From the NCBI GenBank assembly GCA_017529425.1, contig JAFXNQ010000042.1:1-33959 (forward strand): a stretch of 33,959 bases of DNA. The letters run 5' to 3'. The notes under the pieces were generated by a model that saw only the letters and a program-made list of their open reading frames with translations, was not told the DNA's origin and ran no database searches. The translations under genes and the position numbers were made by a program. Origin of the DNA: Bacteroidales bacterium (GTDB lineage: Bacteria; Bacteroidota; Bacteroidia; Bacteroidales; UBA932). This document shows positions 15,046-24,244 of the stretch, one piece after another. The first letter of the stretch is position 1. The number at the start of each line of letters is the position of its first letter.

Positions 15046-17136
15046 ATGAAGAAGTTATTATTAATGACGGTAATTGCCATGACAACAGTTAGTTGTGCAG
15101 AAAAGAATCCCCTGCTTAAAGAGTGGGACACCCCTTACGGAGTGCCGCCGTTTGAGGAGATTAAGGCAGAGCACTATATGCCGGCCCTGGAGAAGGCTAT
15201 AGAGGTGCATAATAAAGAGATTGACGATATTATCAACTGCAATGAAGAACCCGGTTTTGAAAACACAATTGTTGCTTTTGACCGTAGCGGTGAATTGCTG
15301 AACAGGGTGTTGCTGGCGTTTGAAAACAACGAGTCCATCGCTTCTACCCAGCAGACCCGCGAGATAGCTACCGAGATGTCTCCGGTGACCAGCGCACACT
15401 TCAGCAGCATAATGCTCTCCGACAAATTATTCGAGCGCATCAAGGCGGTTTATGATAAACGTGAGAGCCTGAATCTGGAGCCCGACCAGATGCGTCTGCT
15501 TACCGAGACGTACAAGGCTTTTGAGCGTAACGGAAGCAACCTCAATGCAGAGGACAAAGCTACCCTTAAGGCTATCAATGCAAAGATTGATTCGCTCCAA
15601 ACCCGCTTCGCGCAGAATCTGCTTAACGAGACTGCTGCCTGGACCCTGACTATCAGCAACGAGGAGGATCTGGAGGGTCTTTCCAAAGACTTCATTGCCG
15701 ATGCCGCACAGCGTGCAACGGACGCCGGCCTCGAGGGCAAATGGATCGTGGGGCTGGATAACCCGAGCGTGATGCCTTTCTTGCAGATGGCCGCCAACCG
15801 CGAACTTCGCATAAAGGTTCTGGACGCTTACAGCAACCGTTGCAATAACAATAACGACTGTGACAACAAGGATATCGTCACTGAGATTATTTCGCTCAAG
15901 ATGCAGAAGGCCAAGTTGATGGGTTTTGAGACATTTGCAGACTTCCAGCTGGAGCGAAAAATGGCCAAGAATGCCGATGCGGTTTACAAACTTCTGAACG
16001 AGGTTTGGCAGCCCTCTCTCGCCGCAGCCCGCAACGAACTCTCCGACATCAGGGAGATGGCAGCTGAGGATGGCATCACCACAATTCTCCCCGCTGACTG
16101 GCGTTACTATGCCGACAAGGCCCGCACGGCAAAGTTCTCTTTTGACGAAGGCGTCGTGATGGAATATCTCCAGTACGACAATGTCCGCGACGGTATTTTC
16201 TATGTCGCAAACAAGCTCTTTGGGGTGACTTTCAACAAGGTCGACAATATCCCCCTGCCGCATCCCGATGCAGAGGCTTTTGAGTGCATCGACAAGGACG
16301 GCAGCAGCCGCGGAATTCTCTACATAGACATGTTTGCCCGTCCGGGTGAAAAGAGCGGTGGTGCATGGTGCACCGGCTATCGCGAGCATCATGTTGATGC
16401 CGACGGCAACAATGTGACCGCCATCATGTCAATTGTGGGCAACTTTACCCGCCCCTCTGCGGATAAGCCTTCGCTGCTCACTGTAGATGAGACGGAGACA
16501 TTCTTCCATGAGTTTGGCCACGCGATTGCCGGGCTTTTGAGCGATGTCCGCTATGAAGGGCTTGGCAATTTTGTACGTGACTTTGTAGAGCTCCCTTCAC
16601 AGCTCAACGAGCACTGGGCATTCGAGCCCGAGGTGCTTAACGTATACGCAAAGCACTATGTTACCGGCGAGGTTATCCCTATGGAACTTGTTGATAAGAT
16701 CAAAGAGTGCAGCCATTATGGTGTCGGCTTTGCAGAGACCGAGCTTGTGGCTGCGATGCTGCTTGATATGGACATGTACTCCATGAAAGAGATGCCGGAG
16801 CACTTTGACCTGCTCGCTTACGAGGCTAAATGTATGAACGAGCGCGGCCTCATCCCCGAGATTCTGCCGCGCTACCGTACGCCATACTTCCTGCATGTTT
16901 TCTCACATGGCTATGACGTCGGCTACTACAGCTATCTCTGGGCCAACGTGCTCGACTGCGACGCCTACCGTGCATTCAAGGAGACCGGAGACATCTTTAA
17001 CCAGCAGGTGGCAAATGACTACCGTTACAAGATTCTCTCTAAGGTCGATGAGGCCGACGCAATGGACCTCTATCTCGACTTCCGCGGCCGTATGCCCGAA
17101 GTCGGACCCTTCTTAGAGGACCGTGGCTTGAAATAG
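15046..17136 (+). CDS. dcp: Peptidyl-dipeptidase, M3 family, predicted lipoprotein
   Basis: A zinc metallopeptidase of 696 residues that releases dipeptides from peptide C-termini. The ATG at 15046 begins a lipoprotein signal: MKKLLLMTVIAMTTVSC, with a lipobox TVSC and lipidated Cys17. This places it in the envelope, unlike cytosolic E. coli Dcp. The zinc site is His488-Glu489-x-x-His492 in FFHEFGHA, with the third ligand Glu515 in RDFVELPSQ. The C-terminal region has the family's FSHGYDVGYYSYLWA segment, with the Tyr and His residues that bind substrate. An in-frame TTG seven codons upstream was not chosen, since it would displace the signal peptide. The alanine symporter begins three bases after the stop, suggesting that peptide breakdown and amino-acid uptake are made together. 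Confidence 0.95.
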   Translation: MKKLLLMTVIAMTTVSCAEKNPLLKEWDTPYGVPPFEEIKAEHYMPALEKAIEVHNKEIDDIINCNEEPGFENTIVAFDRSGELLNRVLLAFENNESIASTQQTREIATEMSPVTSAHFSSIMLSDKLFERIKAVYDKRESLNLEPDQMRLLTETYKAFERNGSNLNAEDKATLKAINAKIDSLQTRFAQNLLNETAAWTLTISNEEDLEGLSKDFIADAAQRATDAGLEGKWIVGLDNPSVMPFLQMAANRELRIKVLDAYSNRCNNNNDCDNKDIVTEIISLKMQKAKLMGFETFADFQLERKMAKNADAVYKLLNEVWQPSLAAARNELSDIREMAAEDGITTILPADWRYYADKARTAKFSFDEGVVMEYLQYDNVRDGIFYVANKLFGVTFNKVDNIPLPHPDAEAFECIDKDGSSRGILYIDMFARPGEKSGGAWCTGYREHHVDADGNNVTAIMSIVGNFTRPSADKPSLLTVDETETFFHEFGHAIAGLLSDVRYEGLGNFVRDFVELPSQLNEHWAFEPEVLNVYAKHYVTGEVIPMELVDKIKECSHYGVGFAETELVAAMLLDMDMYSMKEMPEHFDLLAYEAKCMNERGLIPEILPRYRTPYFLHVFSHGYDVGYYSYLWANVLDCDAYRAFKETGDIFNQQVANDYRYKILSKVDEADAMDLYLDFRGRMPEVGPFLEDRGLK

Positions 17137-17139
17137 CAG

Positions 17140-18519
17140 ATGGATTTCTGGAACAGAATAGGAGACTCGATAGTCGCAGTTAGTGATGCTATCTGCGGCT
17201 ATCCCTTTTTTATACTGCTGGTGGGCGGCGGACTCTTCTTCTTGGTGTACAGCGGGTTTGCCCCTGTGCTCCATTTTGGGAAGGCGGTCCAGGCGCTGCG
17301 GGTGAAAGATTCTGCCTCCGCGGGCCAGATAAGTTCTTTCGAGGCCCTCTCCACCGCAATTGCTGCGACGGTCGGAATGGGCAACATCGCGGGGGTTGCA
17401 ATCGCCATCTCCATTGGCGGGGCCGGCACTATCTTCTGGATGTGGGTCAGTGCACTGCTGGGTATGGCCACCAAATTCTTTGAAGGGACGCTGGCGGTTA
17501 TGTATAAGGGCAAAGATTCGGAGGGAGTGGTGCAGGGTGGCCCTATGTATGTGATTACACAGGGGCTGGGGGTTAAGTGGAAGCCATTGGCGGTTTTTTT
17601 CGCAGTGTCCGGCCTGTTCGGTACCTTGTGTACGATGCAGTCCAACCAGATTACCGAGGCTCTGACAACCACTTTTATAGCTCCGGAAAAAATTACCGCC
17701 ACCACACGTTTGATAACCGGTTTGATAATAACCGCACTGGTGGCAGTGGTGGCCCTGGGTGGCATCAAACGTATCGGCAAGGTCGCATCCAGGCTCACTC
17801 CGTTCATGGTAGGAGCATATCTGCTGATGGTATCTTACATCATCGTGACTCACATCGGGTCTATTCCGGGGGTTTTCCGGGATATCCTGGTGGGGGCATT
17901 CACTCCGCGGGCAGCGCTCGGCGGCGGTATAGCCAGTGTGATCACGGTAGCCCTCACAGGGGTGCGCCGTGCGGTATTTGTTAATGAGGCGGGCGTGGGT
18001 ACGGCATCCATGGTGCACGGCGCCTCCCGCAACAGCGAACCTGTCCGCGAAGGTTTGGTGGCTATGCTGGGTCCCTCGATAGATTCTGGCCTGGTATGTA
18101 CGCTTACCGCCTTGGCGATACTTATTCAGAAAGATGTGATTCCGCAGGCGGGAATGAGTTCTATGCAGGGACTTCAACTGGCCCTGAACTCGTTTGCGGC
18201 ATCTATCCCGGTGGTGGGACGCTACCTGCTACTGGCTATCCTGCTGATATTTGCCTTCTCCACGATGTTTTCATATTCTTACTATGGCACCAAGTGCGCC
18301 AGCTATCTGTTCGGCTTCCAAAAGGGGAAATATTACATCTATTTTTATCTTTGCATGATAATTGTCGCGGCGGTGGTTCCGCTGCGTGCTGTTGTAGGCT
18401 TTGTGGACCTGACCTTTGCGCTGATGGCATTCCCCAATATGATTGCCCTCTTTGCACTGGCACCACGGGCCAGAAAAGAGATGAAAAGATTTTTCAAGGA
18501 GTATAAAAAGAATAAATAA
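17140..18519 (+). CDS. Sodium:alanine symporter, AGCS family
   Basis: A 459-residue inner-membrane transporter importing alanine or glycine with sodium. About ten to eleven hydrophobic segments are visible. Family signatures are FEALSTAIAATVGMGNIAG (residues ~66-85), VVQGGPMYVIT, RRAVFVNEAGVGTASM, and FAFSTMFSYSYYGTKCASYL near residues 370-390. Length is normal for the family. Its ATG follows the dcp stop by three bases, and its TAA shares its last A with the argS ATG, so the three genes are tightly coupled. The substrate beyond small neutral amino acids cannot be told. Confidence 0.94.
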   Translation: MDFWNRIGDSIVAVSDAICGYPFFILLVGGGLFFLVYSGFAPVLHFGKAVQALRVKDSASAGQISSFEALSTAIAATVGMGNIAGVAIAISIGGAGTIFWMWVSALLGMATKFFEGTLAVMYKGKDSEGVVQGGPMYVITQGLGVKWKPLAVFFAVSGLFGTLCTMQSNQITEALTTTFIAPEKITATTRLITGLIITALVAVVALGGIKRIGKVASRLTPFMVGAYLLMVSYIIVTHIGSIPGVFRDILVGAFTPRAALGGGIASVITVALTGVRRAVFVNEAGVGTASMVHGASRNSEPVREGLVAMLGPSIDSGLVCTLTALAILIQKDVIPQAGMSSMQGLQLALNSFAASIPVVGRYLLLAILLIFAFSTMFSYSYYGTKCASYLFGFQKGKYYIYFYLCMIIVAAVVPLRAVVGFVDLTFALMAFPNMIALFALAPRARKEMKRFFKEYKKNK

Positions 18520-20324
18520 TGAATCTTGACAGTTTTATTGAAGAGAAGGTCGCAAGTGCGATAGAATCATTATACGGAGCACAGGTTCCGCAGGGCGCAG
18601 TGCAGATATCTGCCACCAGAAAGGAGTTTGAGGGGGATGTTACACTGGTAACCTTCCCGTTGCTGCGCATCAGCCGCAAGAGCCCTGAAGCTACCGCAGA
18701 GGAGATTGGCGCGTACCTTAAGGCAAACCTGCCCCAGGTTGAGAGTTACAACGTGGTGAAAGGTTTTCTCAATATCAAGATATCTCCCGCATACTGGTGC
18801 GATGTGTTCGGTGAAATTGCTGCTGCAGACGATTATGGTCAGGCTGCGCCCACAGGCCGCACAGTTATGGTGGAATTCTCGTCGCCAAACACGAACAAGC
18901 CGCTCCACCTGGGGCACATCCGCAATAATTTGCTGGGCTGGTCGGTATCCCGCCTGCTGGAGGCTGCCGGCGACAAGGTGATAAAGGTTAACCTTGTTAA
19001 CGACCGCGGTATACATATCTGCAAATCGATGTATGCATGGCTCAAGCGGGGTAACGGTGTCACCCCGGAAAGCAGTGGCATCAAGGGGGACCACCTTGTC
19101 GGCGACTACTATGTCGAGTTCAACAATATGCTGGTTGAGGAGACTGATGAGGCTCTTCGTGCTGCTGGCATAGATCCCGCAGAGGCTACCCCGGAGCAGA
19201 AGGCAGAGGCGCAGAAGAATACCGAGTGCCAGAAGGCAGCCCAGTCTATGCTGCTCAAATGGGAGCAGGGTGATGCTGAGGTTCGCGAACTCTGGGCAAA
19301 GATGAACGGCTGGGTTTACGACGGCTTTGATACCACTTACCGCAATCTGGGCATCTCGTTCGATAAGATATACCATGAGTCACAGACCTATCTGCTGGGC
19401 AAGTCGCTGGTGGAAGAAGGTCTGTCTAAGGGCATTTTCTACCGCCGTGAAGACGGCTCCGTATGGTGCGATCTTACCGGCGACGGCCTTGATGAGAAGC
19501 TGCTGCTGCGCGGCGACGGAACATCGGTATATATGACTCAGGACCTGGGTACCGCTTGCCGTCGTCATGAGGAGTACGGCTTTGATGAGATGATATATGT
19601 GGTGGGTAACGAGCAGAATTACCATTTCCAGGTGCTCAAGCTCATACTTGGCAAACTCGGGTTCGACTGGGCGGATGCTATTTACCACCTCTCCTACGGT
19701 ATGGTGGAGTTGCCGGAAGGCAAGATGAAATCCCGTGAAGGGACCGTGGTGGATGCCGACGACCTGATTGAGAAGATGTACCAGACTGCGAAGGAGACCT
19801 CTCTGGAGAGCGGCAAGCTGGAGGATATGGATCAGGCAGAGCAGGATAAGCTCTTTATGATGCTTGGCCTGGGTGCCCTCAAGTACTTTATTATAAAGGT
19901 GGACCCGCGCAAGACCATGCTCTTTGACCCCCGCGAATCCATCGATTTCAACGGCAATACCGGTCCGTTTATCCAGTATACACACGCCCGCATCAAGAGT
20001 GTGCTGCGCAAGGCTGCCGTCCAGGGTATGACAGCTGCCGTTACTTCAGAAGCCCTTCTGCCCAAGGAGATAGAGCTGGTAAAGATCATGGCCGGATTCC
20101 CGGATAAGATCAAGGAGGCCGCAGCGGCCCATTCCCCCGCTCTGGTGGCCAACTACGCCTATAATCTTGCAAAGGAGTTCAATCAGTATTATCACGATGT
20201 GAGCATCCTCAAGGAGACAGACGAGAAGGTACGTTCTCAGCGTCTCATGCTGATCTCTACAATAGCCAGGGTGCTTGTCAAGGCTATGGATATCCTTGGA
20301 ATCCAGCTTCCGGAAAGGATGTAA
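18519..20324 (+). CDS. argS: Arginyl-tRNA synthetase
   Basis: Class I synthetase charging tRNA-Arg, 601 residues. The N-terminal additional domain covers ~1-110. The HIGH-type signature is HLGH at 130-133 in NKPLHLGHIRNN. The KMSKS loop is GKMKSREGTVV. The anticodon-binding helical domain (DALR type) starts around residue 460, with FIQYTHARIKSVLRK, and ends KAMDILGIQLPERM. A Glu/Ala-rich insertion (~200-235) lies in the catalytic domain. The ATG overlaps the transporter TAA by one base. The downstream radical SAM gene begins 21 bases after the stop. Confidence 0.96.
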   Translation: MNLDSFIEEKVASAIESLYGAQVPQGAVQISATRKEFEGDVTLVTFPLLRISRKSPEATAEEIGAYLKANLPQVESYNVVKGFLNIKISPAYWCDVFGEIAAADDYGQAAPTGRTVMVEFSSPNTNKPLHLGHIRNNLLGWSVSRLLEAAGDKVIKVNLVNDRGIHICKSMYAWLKRGNGVTPESSGIKGDHLVGDYYVEFNNMLVEETDEALRAAGIDPAEATPEQKAEAQKNTECQKAAQSMLLKWEQGDAEVRELWAKMNGWVYDGFDTTYRNLGISFDKIYHESQTYLLGKSLVEEGLSKGIFYRREDGSVWCDLTGDGLDEKLLLRGDGTSVYMTQDLGTACRRHEEYGFDEMIYVVGNEQNYHFQVLKLILGKLGFDWADAIYHLSYGMVELPEGKMKSREGTVVDADDLIEKMYQTAKETSLESGKLEDMDQAEQDKLFMMLGLGALKYFIIKVDPRKTMLFDPRESIDFNGNTGPFIQYTHARIKSVLRKAAVQGMTAAVTSEALLPKEIELVKIMAGFPDKIKEAAAAHSPALVANYAYNLAKEFNQYYHDVSILKETDEKVRSQRLMLISTIARVLVKAMDILGIQLPERM

Positions 20325-20345
20325 ACTGCTTCTGCCTCGAGAGAC

Positions 20346-22055
20346 ATGACGGGTTTTTCGATACCGACAAGCAAGAAGGAGATGGAGGCCCTGGGCTGGG
20401 ACCAGGCAGACATTATTCTCTTCACGGGCGATGCCTATGTGGATCATCCCTCGTTCGGTACCGCAGTGATTGCCCGTGTGCTGGAGTCGCACGGCTACCG
20501 GGTGGCGGTGATTCCGCAGCCAAACTGGCGAGACGACCTGCGTGACTTCCGCAAACTGGGACGCCCCCGTCTCTATTTTGGTGTCTCAGCCGGCGCCATG
20601 GATTCCATGGTGAACCATTACACCGCCAGCAAGCGCCTCCGCAGCAACGATGCATATACCCCGGAGGGTCGTGCCGGCTATCGTCCCGACTATGCGGTGA
20701 CGGTCTATACTAATATTCTCAAGAAGCTGTTCCCGGACGTGCCGGTGGTAATCGGCGGTATTGAGGCTTCGTTGCGCCGGCTGACTCATTACGACTATTG
20801 GCAGGATTGCCTCAAACCATCCATCCTGATAGACAGCAAGGCAGACTTTCTGGTGTACGGGATGGGGGAGAGGCCAAATCTGGCGCTGGCAGACGCAATG
20901 GCGGCGGGCGCTTCTGAGGATGAGTTGCGCCGCATTCCGCAGATCGGCTATGTTGCGGACCAGGCCCCGGACGGCGACTATTTTGACCTCCATTCGTTTG
21001 AGAGCTGTCAGCGCAACAAGCTCGCATTCGCACAGAATTTCAATATTATTGAGCGGGAGGCAAACCGCCTCCATGCAGAGACGCTGGTAGAGCAGGTGGC
21101 AGATAAGTTTGTCTGCATCAACCCGCCATACCCGCCGGCAACTGAAGCGGAGATGGACGAGGTGTATGCCTTGCCCTTCACCAAACTGCCGCACCCCCGC
21201 TATAAAGGGAAGCGGATTCCGGCCTACGACATGATAAAATTCTCCATAACGACCCACAGGGGGTGTTTTGGAGGGTGTAATTTCTGTACAATCGCTGCCC
21301 ATCAGGGGAAATTCATACAGTCACGTTCTCGGGAATCAATAGTCCGGGAAGCCGCCGCTCTGAGCAGCCTGCCCGATTTCAAAGGGAATATCTCGGATCT
21401 TGGCGCCCCCACTGCAAATATGTACAAGATGGGCGGGCACAACAAAGAGATGTGCTCCAAGTGCTCGCGTCAGTCGTGCCTGTTCCCGCGCATGTGCAAG
21501 AACCTTGACAATGACCACACCCCGTTACTTGAGCTTTATGATGCGATAGCCGCTACTCCCGGTATCCGCAACGCCTATGTCGGGAGCGGCATCCGGTACG
21601 ACCTGTTCCTTGGGCCCGACGGGTGCTATGACGCCACCTGTGAGCGCTACCTTCGGGAACTGATAGTGAACCATACTTCCGGCCGCCTCAAGGTGGCTCC
21701 GGAACATACGCAGGATAATGTCCTTGCCGTGATGGGCAAGCCGTCATTCGGGCTGTTTGAGGTTCTCCGCGCCCGGTTCGATGAGATAATCCGCCGCGAG
21801 AGACTAAAATATCAACTGGTACCATATTTTATTTCCGGCCATCCGGGGTGCGGGATGCGCGACATGGCAGCCCTCTCGCAGAATAAATCCTTGAAAGGTC
21901 TCTATATGGAACAGGTTCAGGACTTTACACCAACTCCGATGACAGTTTCCAGCGTGATGTTCTATTCCGGGATGGATCCCAGGACGCTTAAACCCGTGTT
22001 CGTGGAGCGCGATATTGAAAAAAAACGCAAACAAAAATTGTATTTTTTCAAATAG
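20346..22055 (+). CDS. Radical SAM protein, YgiQ family
   Basis: A 569-residue cytosolic [4Fe-4S] enzyme of unknown reaction. An N-terminal Rossmann-like, cobalamin-binding-type region includes DAYVDHPSFGTAVIARVL, and PVVIGGIEASLRRLTHYDYW (~133-152) is the family signature. The radical SAM cluster is Cys307, Cys311 and Cys314 in HRGCFGGCNFCTIAAHQG. A second Cys group follows (CSKCSRQSCLFPRMC), also known in the family and possibly a second metal site. The C-terminus is shorter than in the roughly 700-residue enterobacterial YgiQ, lacking much of the basic tail. The ATG at 20346 is 21 bases after argS. No ribosome-binding site is evident. Confidence 0.92.
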   Translation: MTGFSIPTSKKEMEALGWDQADIILFTGDAYVDHPSFGTAVIARVLESHGYRVAVIPQPNWRDDLRDFRKLGRPRLYFGVSAGAMDSMVNHYTASKRLRSNDAYTPEGRAGYRPDYAVTVYTNILKKLFPDVPVVIGGIEASLRRLTHYDYWQDCLKPSILIDSKADFLVYGMGERPNLALADAMAAGASEDELRRIPQIGYVADQAPDGDYFDLHSFESCQRNKLAFAQNFNIIEREANRLHAETLVEQVADKFVCINPPYPPATEAEMDEVYALPFTKLPHPRYKGKRIPAYDMIKFSITTHRGCFGGCNFCTIAAHQGKFIQSRSRESIVREAAALSSLPDFKGNISDLGAPTANMYKMGGHNKEMCSKCSRQSCLFPRMCKNLDNDHTPLLELYDAIAATPGIRNAYVGSGIRYDLFLGPDGCYDATCERYLRELIVNHTSGRLKVAPEHTQDNVLAVMGKPSFGLFEVLRARFDEIIRRERLKYQLVPYFISGHPGCGMRDMAALSQNKSLKGLYMEQVQDFTPTPMTVSSVMFYSGMDPRTLKPVFVERDIEKKRKQKLYFFK

Positions 22056-22056
22056 T

Positions 22057-22081
22057 TTTTTCTAATATTGTAATAGAAAAA
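22057..22081. repeat. A/T-rich inverted repeat
   Basis: TTTTTCTA (22057-22064) is complementary to TAGAAAAA (22074-22081) around a nine-base loop. It starts two bases past the YgiQ-family stop codon and ends 11 bases before the next ATG. It could weakly terminate or process the message, or be part of a promoter for the following gene; I cannot decide. Confidence 0.4.
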
Positions 22082-22092
22082 GATATTTGACA

Positions 22093-22470
22093 ATGACAGC
22101 TAATCCTTCTAAGAAGAGAATCATCATAAGCTACGACAATATGTCGCAGGATCTCAAAGATGCTTTCGACAGGAAATATCCTCATGGTTATGCAGACTAT
22201 ATGGGTGACATTATGAAGGTTGAAATCCCCAACAGGCCCTGTTTCTACGCTGTCAAGTTCAAGCCGGAGCCGGAGGATGAAGAGACCCAGGAGGATGTAT
22301 TGTATATGGTAAAAATCAAGGTTGTCACCGATGATGCAGAAAATGTAGAGAAAGAGTTGTTTGAAGACCATTCCGACGATGGTGGGGTGGATTCTGACGG
22401 CGAAGTTCTCCCCGGCAACGACAACGATTTCAATACTCACACGGACGACGAATCCGACGAAGAAGATTAA
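22093..22470 (+). CDS. Acidic protein of unknown function
   Basis: A 125-residue protein beginning MTANPSKKRIIISYDNMSQ. The first ~85 residues look folded: a KRIIISYDNM strand, a helix (QDLKDAFDRKYPHGYADYM), and strands around FYAVKF and VLYMVKIKVV. The last ~40 residues are highly acidic and low in complexity, ending HTDDESDEED. I recall similar short acidic proteins in Bacteroidales genomes, but no function. There is no signal peptide or membrane span. The ATG at 22093 is preferred over a TTG two codons earlier. The CLC transporter ATG is 49 bases after the stop. An acidic tail could mimic nucleic acid or bind a basic partner; this is speculation. Confidence 0.82.
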   Translation: MTANPSKKRIIISYDNMSQDLKDAFDRKYPHGYADYMGDIMKVEIPNRPCFYAVKFKPEPEDEETQEDVLYMVKIKVVTDDAENVEKELFEDHSDDGGVDSDGEVLPGNDNDFNTHTDDESDEED

Positions 22471-22519
22471 AACATACCTCAGCCGCCTGGCGGACAGATT
22501 ACGAAATGCGCTCAAACAT

Positions 22520-24244
22520 ATGTCTGAGCGCACTTTGCTTTGGATATTGGCCGTGGCGACCGGGTTGTTGAGCGGCTTCGCCGCCGTACTCCTGAAACAG
22601 TCGATAGGTTTACTGCACCGTTTTGTAACCGGTGTGGTATCGGACGGTCCTTACCACTGGGCTTATCTGGTAACTCCAGGTGTGGGTATGCTGCTCTCTT
22701 TGCTCTTTGTGCGCTACATTGTCAGGGACAAGATAGGGCACGGAGTTACCCGGGTGCTCAAAGCAATCTCCCGCAATGAGGCCCATATCCGCCCGCACAA
22801 CACCTTCAGCTCGCTGGTGGCCAGTTCCATAACCATCGGACTTGGCGGCAGCGTCGGGGCAGAGGCCCCTATAGTCTACACCGGCGCCGCAATTGGCAGC
22901 AATATTGCCCGCGCGCTCCGTCTCCCTTACCGCCAGATTACCATCCTGCTTGGATGCGGTGCTGCGGGAGCTATTGCCGGTATCTTCAAGGCTCCCATTG
23001 CCGGGGTGCTCTTTACCCTGGAGATATTGATGTTCAACATCTCCATGACCTCCATTTTGCCGCTGCTCTTCTCCTCTGTGTCGGCGACAATGGTAACCTA
23101 CATGCTGATGGGGGATACCGTTACATTCTCGAGCGACATAGTCCCCTTTGCCCTCTCCAATATACCCTTTTATGCTCTGCTGGGTCTGGTTTGCGGAATG
23201 ATGTCGCTCTATTTCCTGCGTACCACGCTGCGTGTAGAGGACAAGCTGGGCAAAATGCACAATCCCTATCTCAAATGGATTTTTTGTGCGGTGCTGCTGG
23301 GAATCCTCATATTCCTGTTCCCGCCCCTTTATGGCGAAGGTTTCGATGCCTTGTCTGCGATGCTTGAAGGGGAACTTCCCGACCTTGTGACAGGGGCGCT
23401 GCCTGAGAGGATAATGTCCGGCAAGTGGACGCTGCTGCTGTTCTTTGCGGCGGTAATGTTCACCAAGGTGTACGCAACCGCCTTCACCAACGCAGGCGGC
23501 GGGGTGGGAGGAACCTTTGGCCCCACAATGTTTACAGGGGCCGTGACCGGCTTTGTGCTGGCTAAGCTGATGGGTAATCTGGGCATCGCCCAGCTCCCTA
23601 TGGCAAATTTCACCCTGGTGGGAATGGCCGGCCTAATGGCTGGTGTCATGCAGGCTCCGCTGACCGCCATCTTCCTGATTGCGGAGATGTCCGGCGGCTA
23701 TGCGCTGATGTTTCCACTGATGATAACCTCTGCCATCTCGTTTGCCACTATCCGCTTTTTTGAACAGTACTCAATATATTCCAAGCGGATTGCCCAGCAG
23801 GGGGATCTGCTGACCCACGATAGCGACAAGGCGGTGCTCACGCTGCTCCGCACCGTAGATTTTATAGAGACGGACTTCAAACCGATCGGGCTTGACAATA
23901 CCCTTGGCGACCTGGTAAAGATCATCGCCACCAGCAACCGCAACATTGTGCCTGTGCTCGACGACGACGGACTTTTCCGTGGTATTGTAATGATAGATGA
24001 CGTGCGGCACGAGATGTTTAACGAATCACTGTACGATTCCGTTCATATCCAAGACCTTGTGAAGGATGCCCCTGCCATACTCTCCGTGGAGGAGCGTATG
24101 GAGAGCGTGATGGATGCTTTTGAGCGTACCGGGGCATGGAATCTCCCCGTCACCGATTCAGAGGGGCGTTATGTGGGGTTTGTGTCCAAATCCAAAATCC
24201 TTTCTCCATACCGCGATCAATTACACCAGGTTTCGCATGACTGA
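22520..24244 (+). CDS. CLC-family chloride channel/transporter with two CBS domains
   Basis: An inner-membrane protein of 574 residues from this ATG. The CLC core has GSVGAEAP (residues 110-117) with the gating Glu115, FKAPIAGVLFTLEILMF (156-172), and GGGVGGTFGPTMFTGA. The first ion-binding motif, normally GSGIP, is GHGVT (73-77). The proton-pathway position of CLC-ec1 (Glu203) aligns with Ile169. A pair of C-terminal CBS domains (~445-565) probably gates it in response to nucleotides. The start is uncertain: in-frame, amphipathic codons continue upstream of the ATG (YLSRLADRLRNALKH) without another standard start after the preceding stop at 22470. Its last eight bases overlap the tex start. 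Confidence 0.9.
   Translation: MSERTLLWILAVATGLLSGFAAVLLKQSIGLLHRFVTGVVSDGPYHWAYLVTPGVGMLLSLLFVRYIVRDKIGHGVTRVLKAISRNEAHIRPHNTFSSLVASSITIGLGGSVGAEAPIVYTGAAIGSNIARALRLPYRQITILLGCGAAGAIAGIFKAPIAGVLFTLEILMFNISMTSILPLLFSSVSATMVTYMLMGDTVTFSSDIVPFALSNIPFYALLGLVCGMMSLYFLRTTLRVEDKLGKMHNPYLKWIFCAVLLGILIFLFPPLYGEGFDALSAMLEGELPDLVTGALPERIMSGKWTLLLFFAAVMFTKVYATAFTNAGGGVGGTFGPTMFTGAVTGFVLAKLMGNLGIAQLPMANFTLVGMAGLMAGVMQAPLTAIFLIAEMSGGYALMFPLMITSAISFATIRFFEQYSIYSKRIAQQGDLLTHDSDKAVLTLLRTVDFIETDFKPIGLDNTLGDLVKIIATSNRNIVPVLDDDGLFRGIVMIDDVRHEMFNESLYDSVHIQDLVKDAPAILSVEERMESVMDAFERTGAWNLPVTDSEGRYVGFVSKSKILSPYRDQLHQVSHD

Noticed and set aside
15427-16392. Minus-strand open frame (about 320 codons) opposite dcp
   Set aside because: It is a shadow of the M3 peptidase; no promoter box or family motif.
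17113-18177. Minus-strand open frame (about 350 codons) opposite the alanine symporter
   Set aside because: The antisense product is His/Gln-rich and low in complexity, while the plus strand is a complete AGCS transporter.
20325-20345. Gap between argS and the YgiQ-family gene as a promoter site
   Set aside because: No TAnnTTTG box or hairpin is present; the genes are probably co-transcribed.
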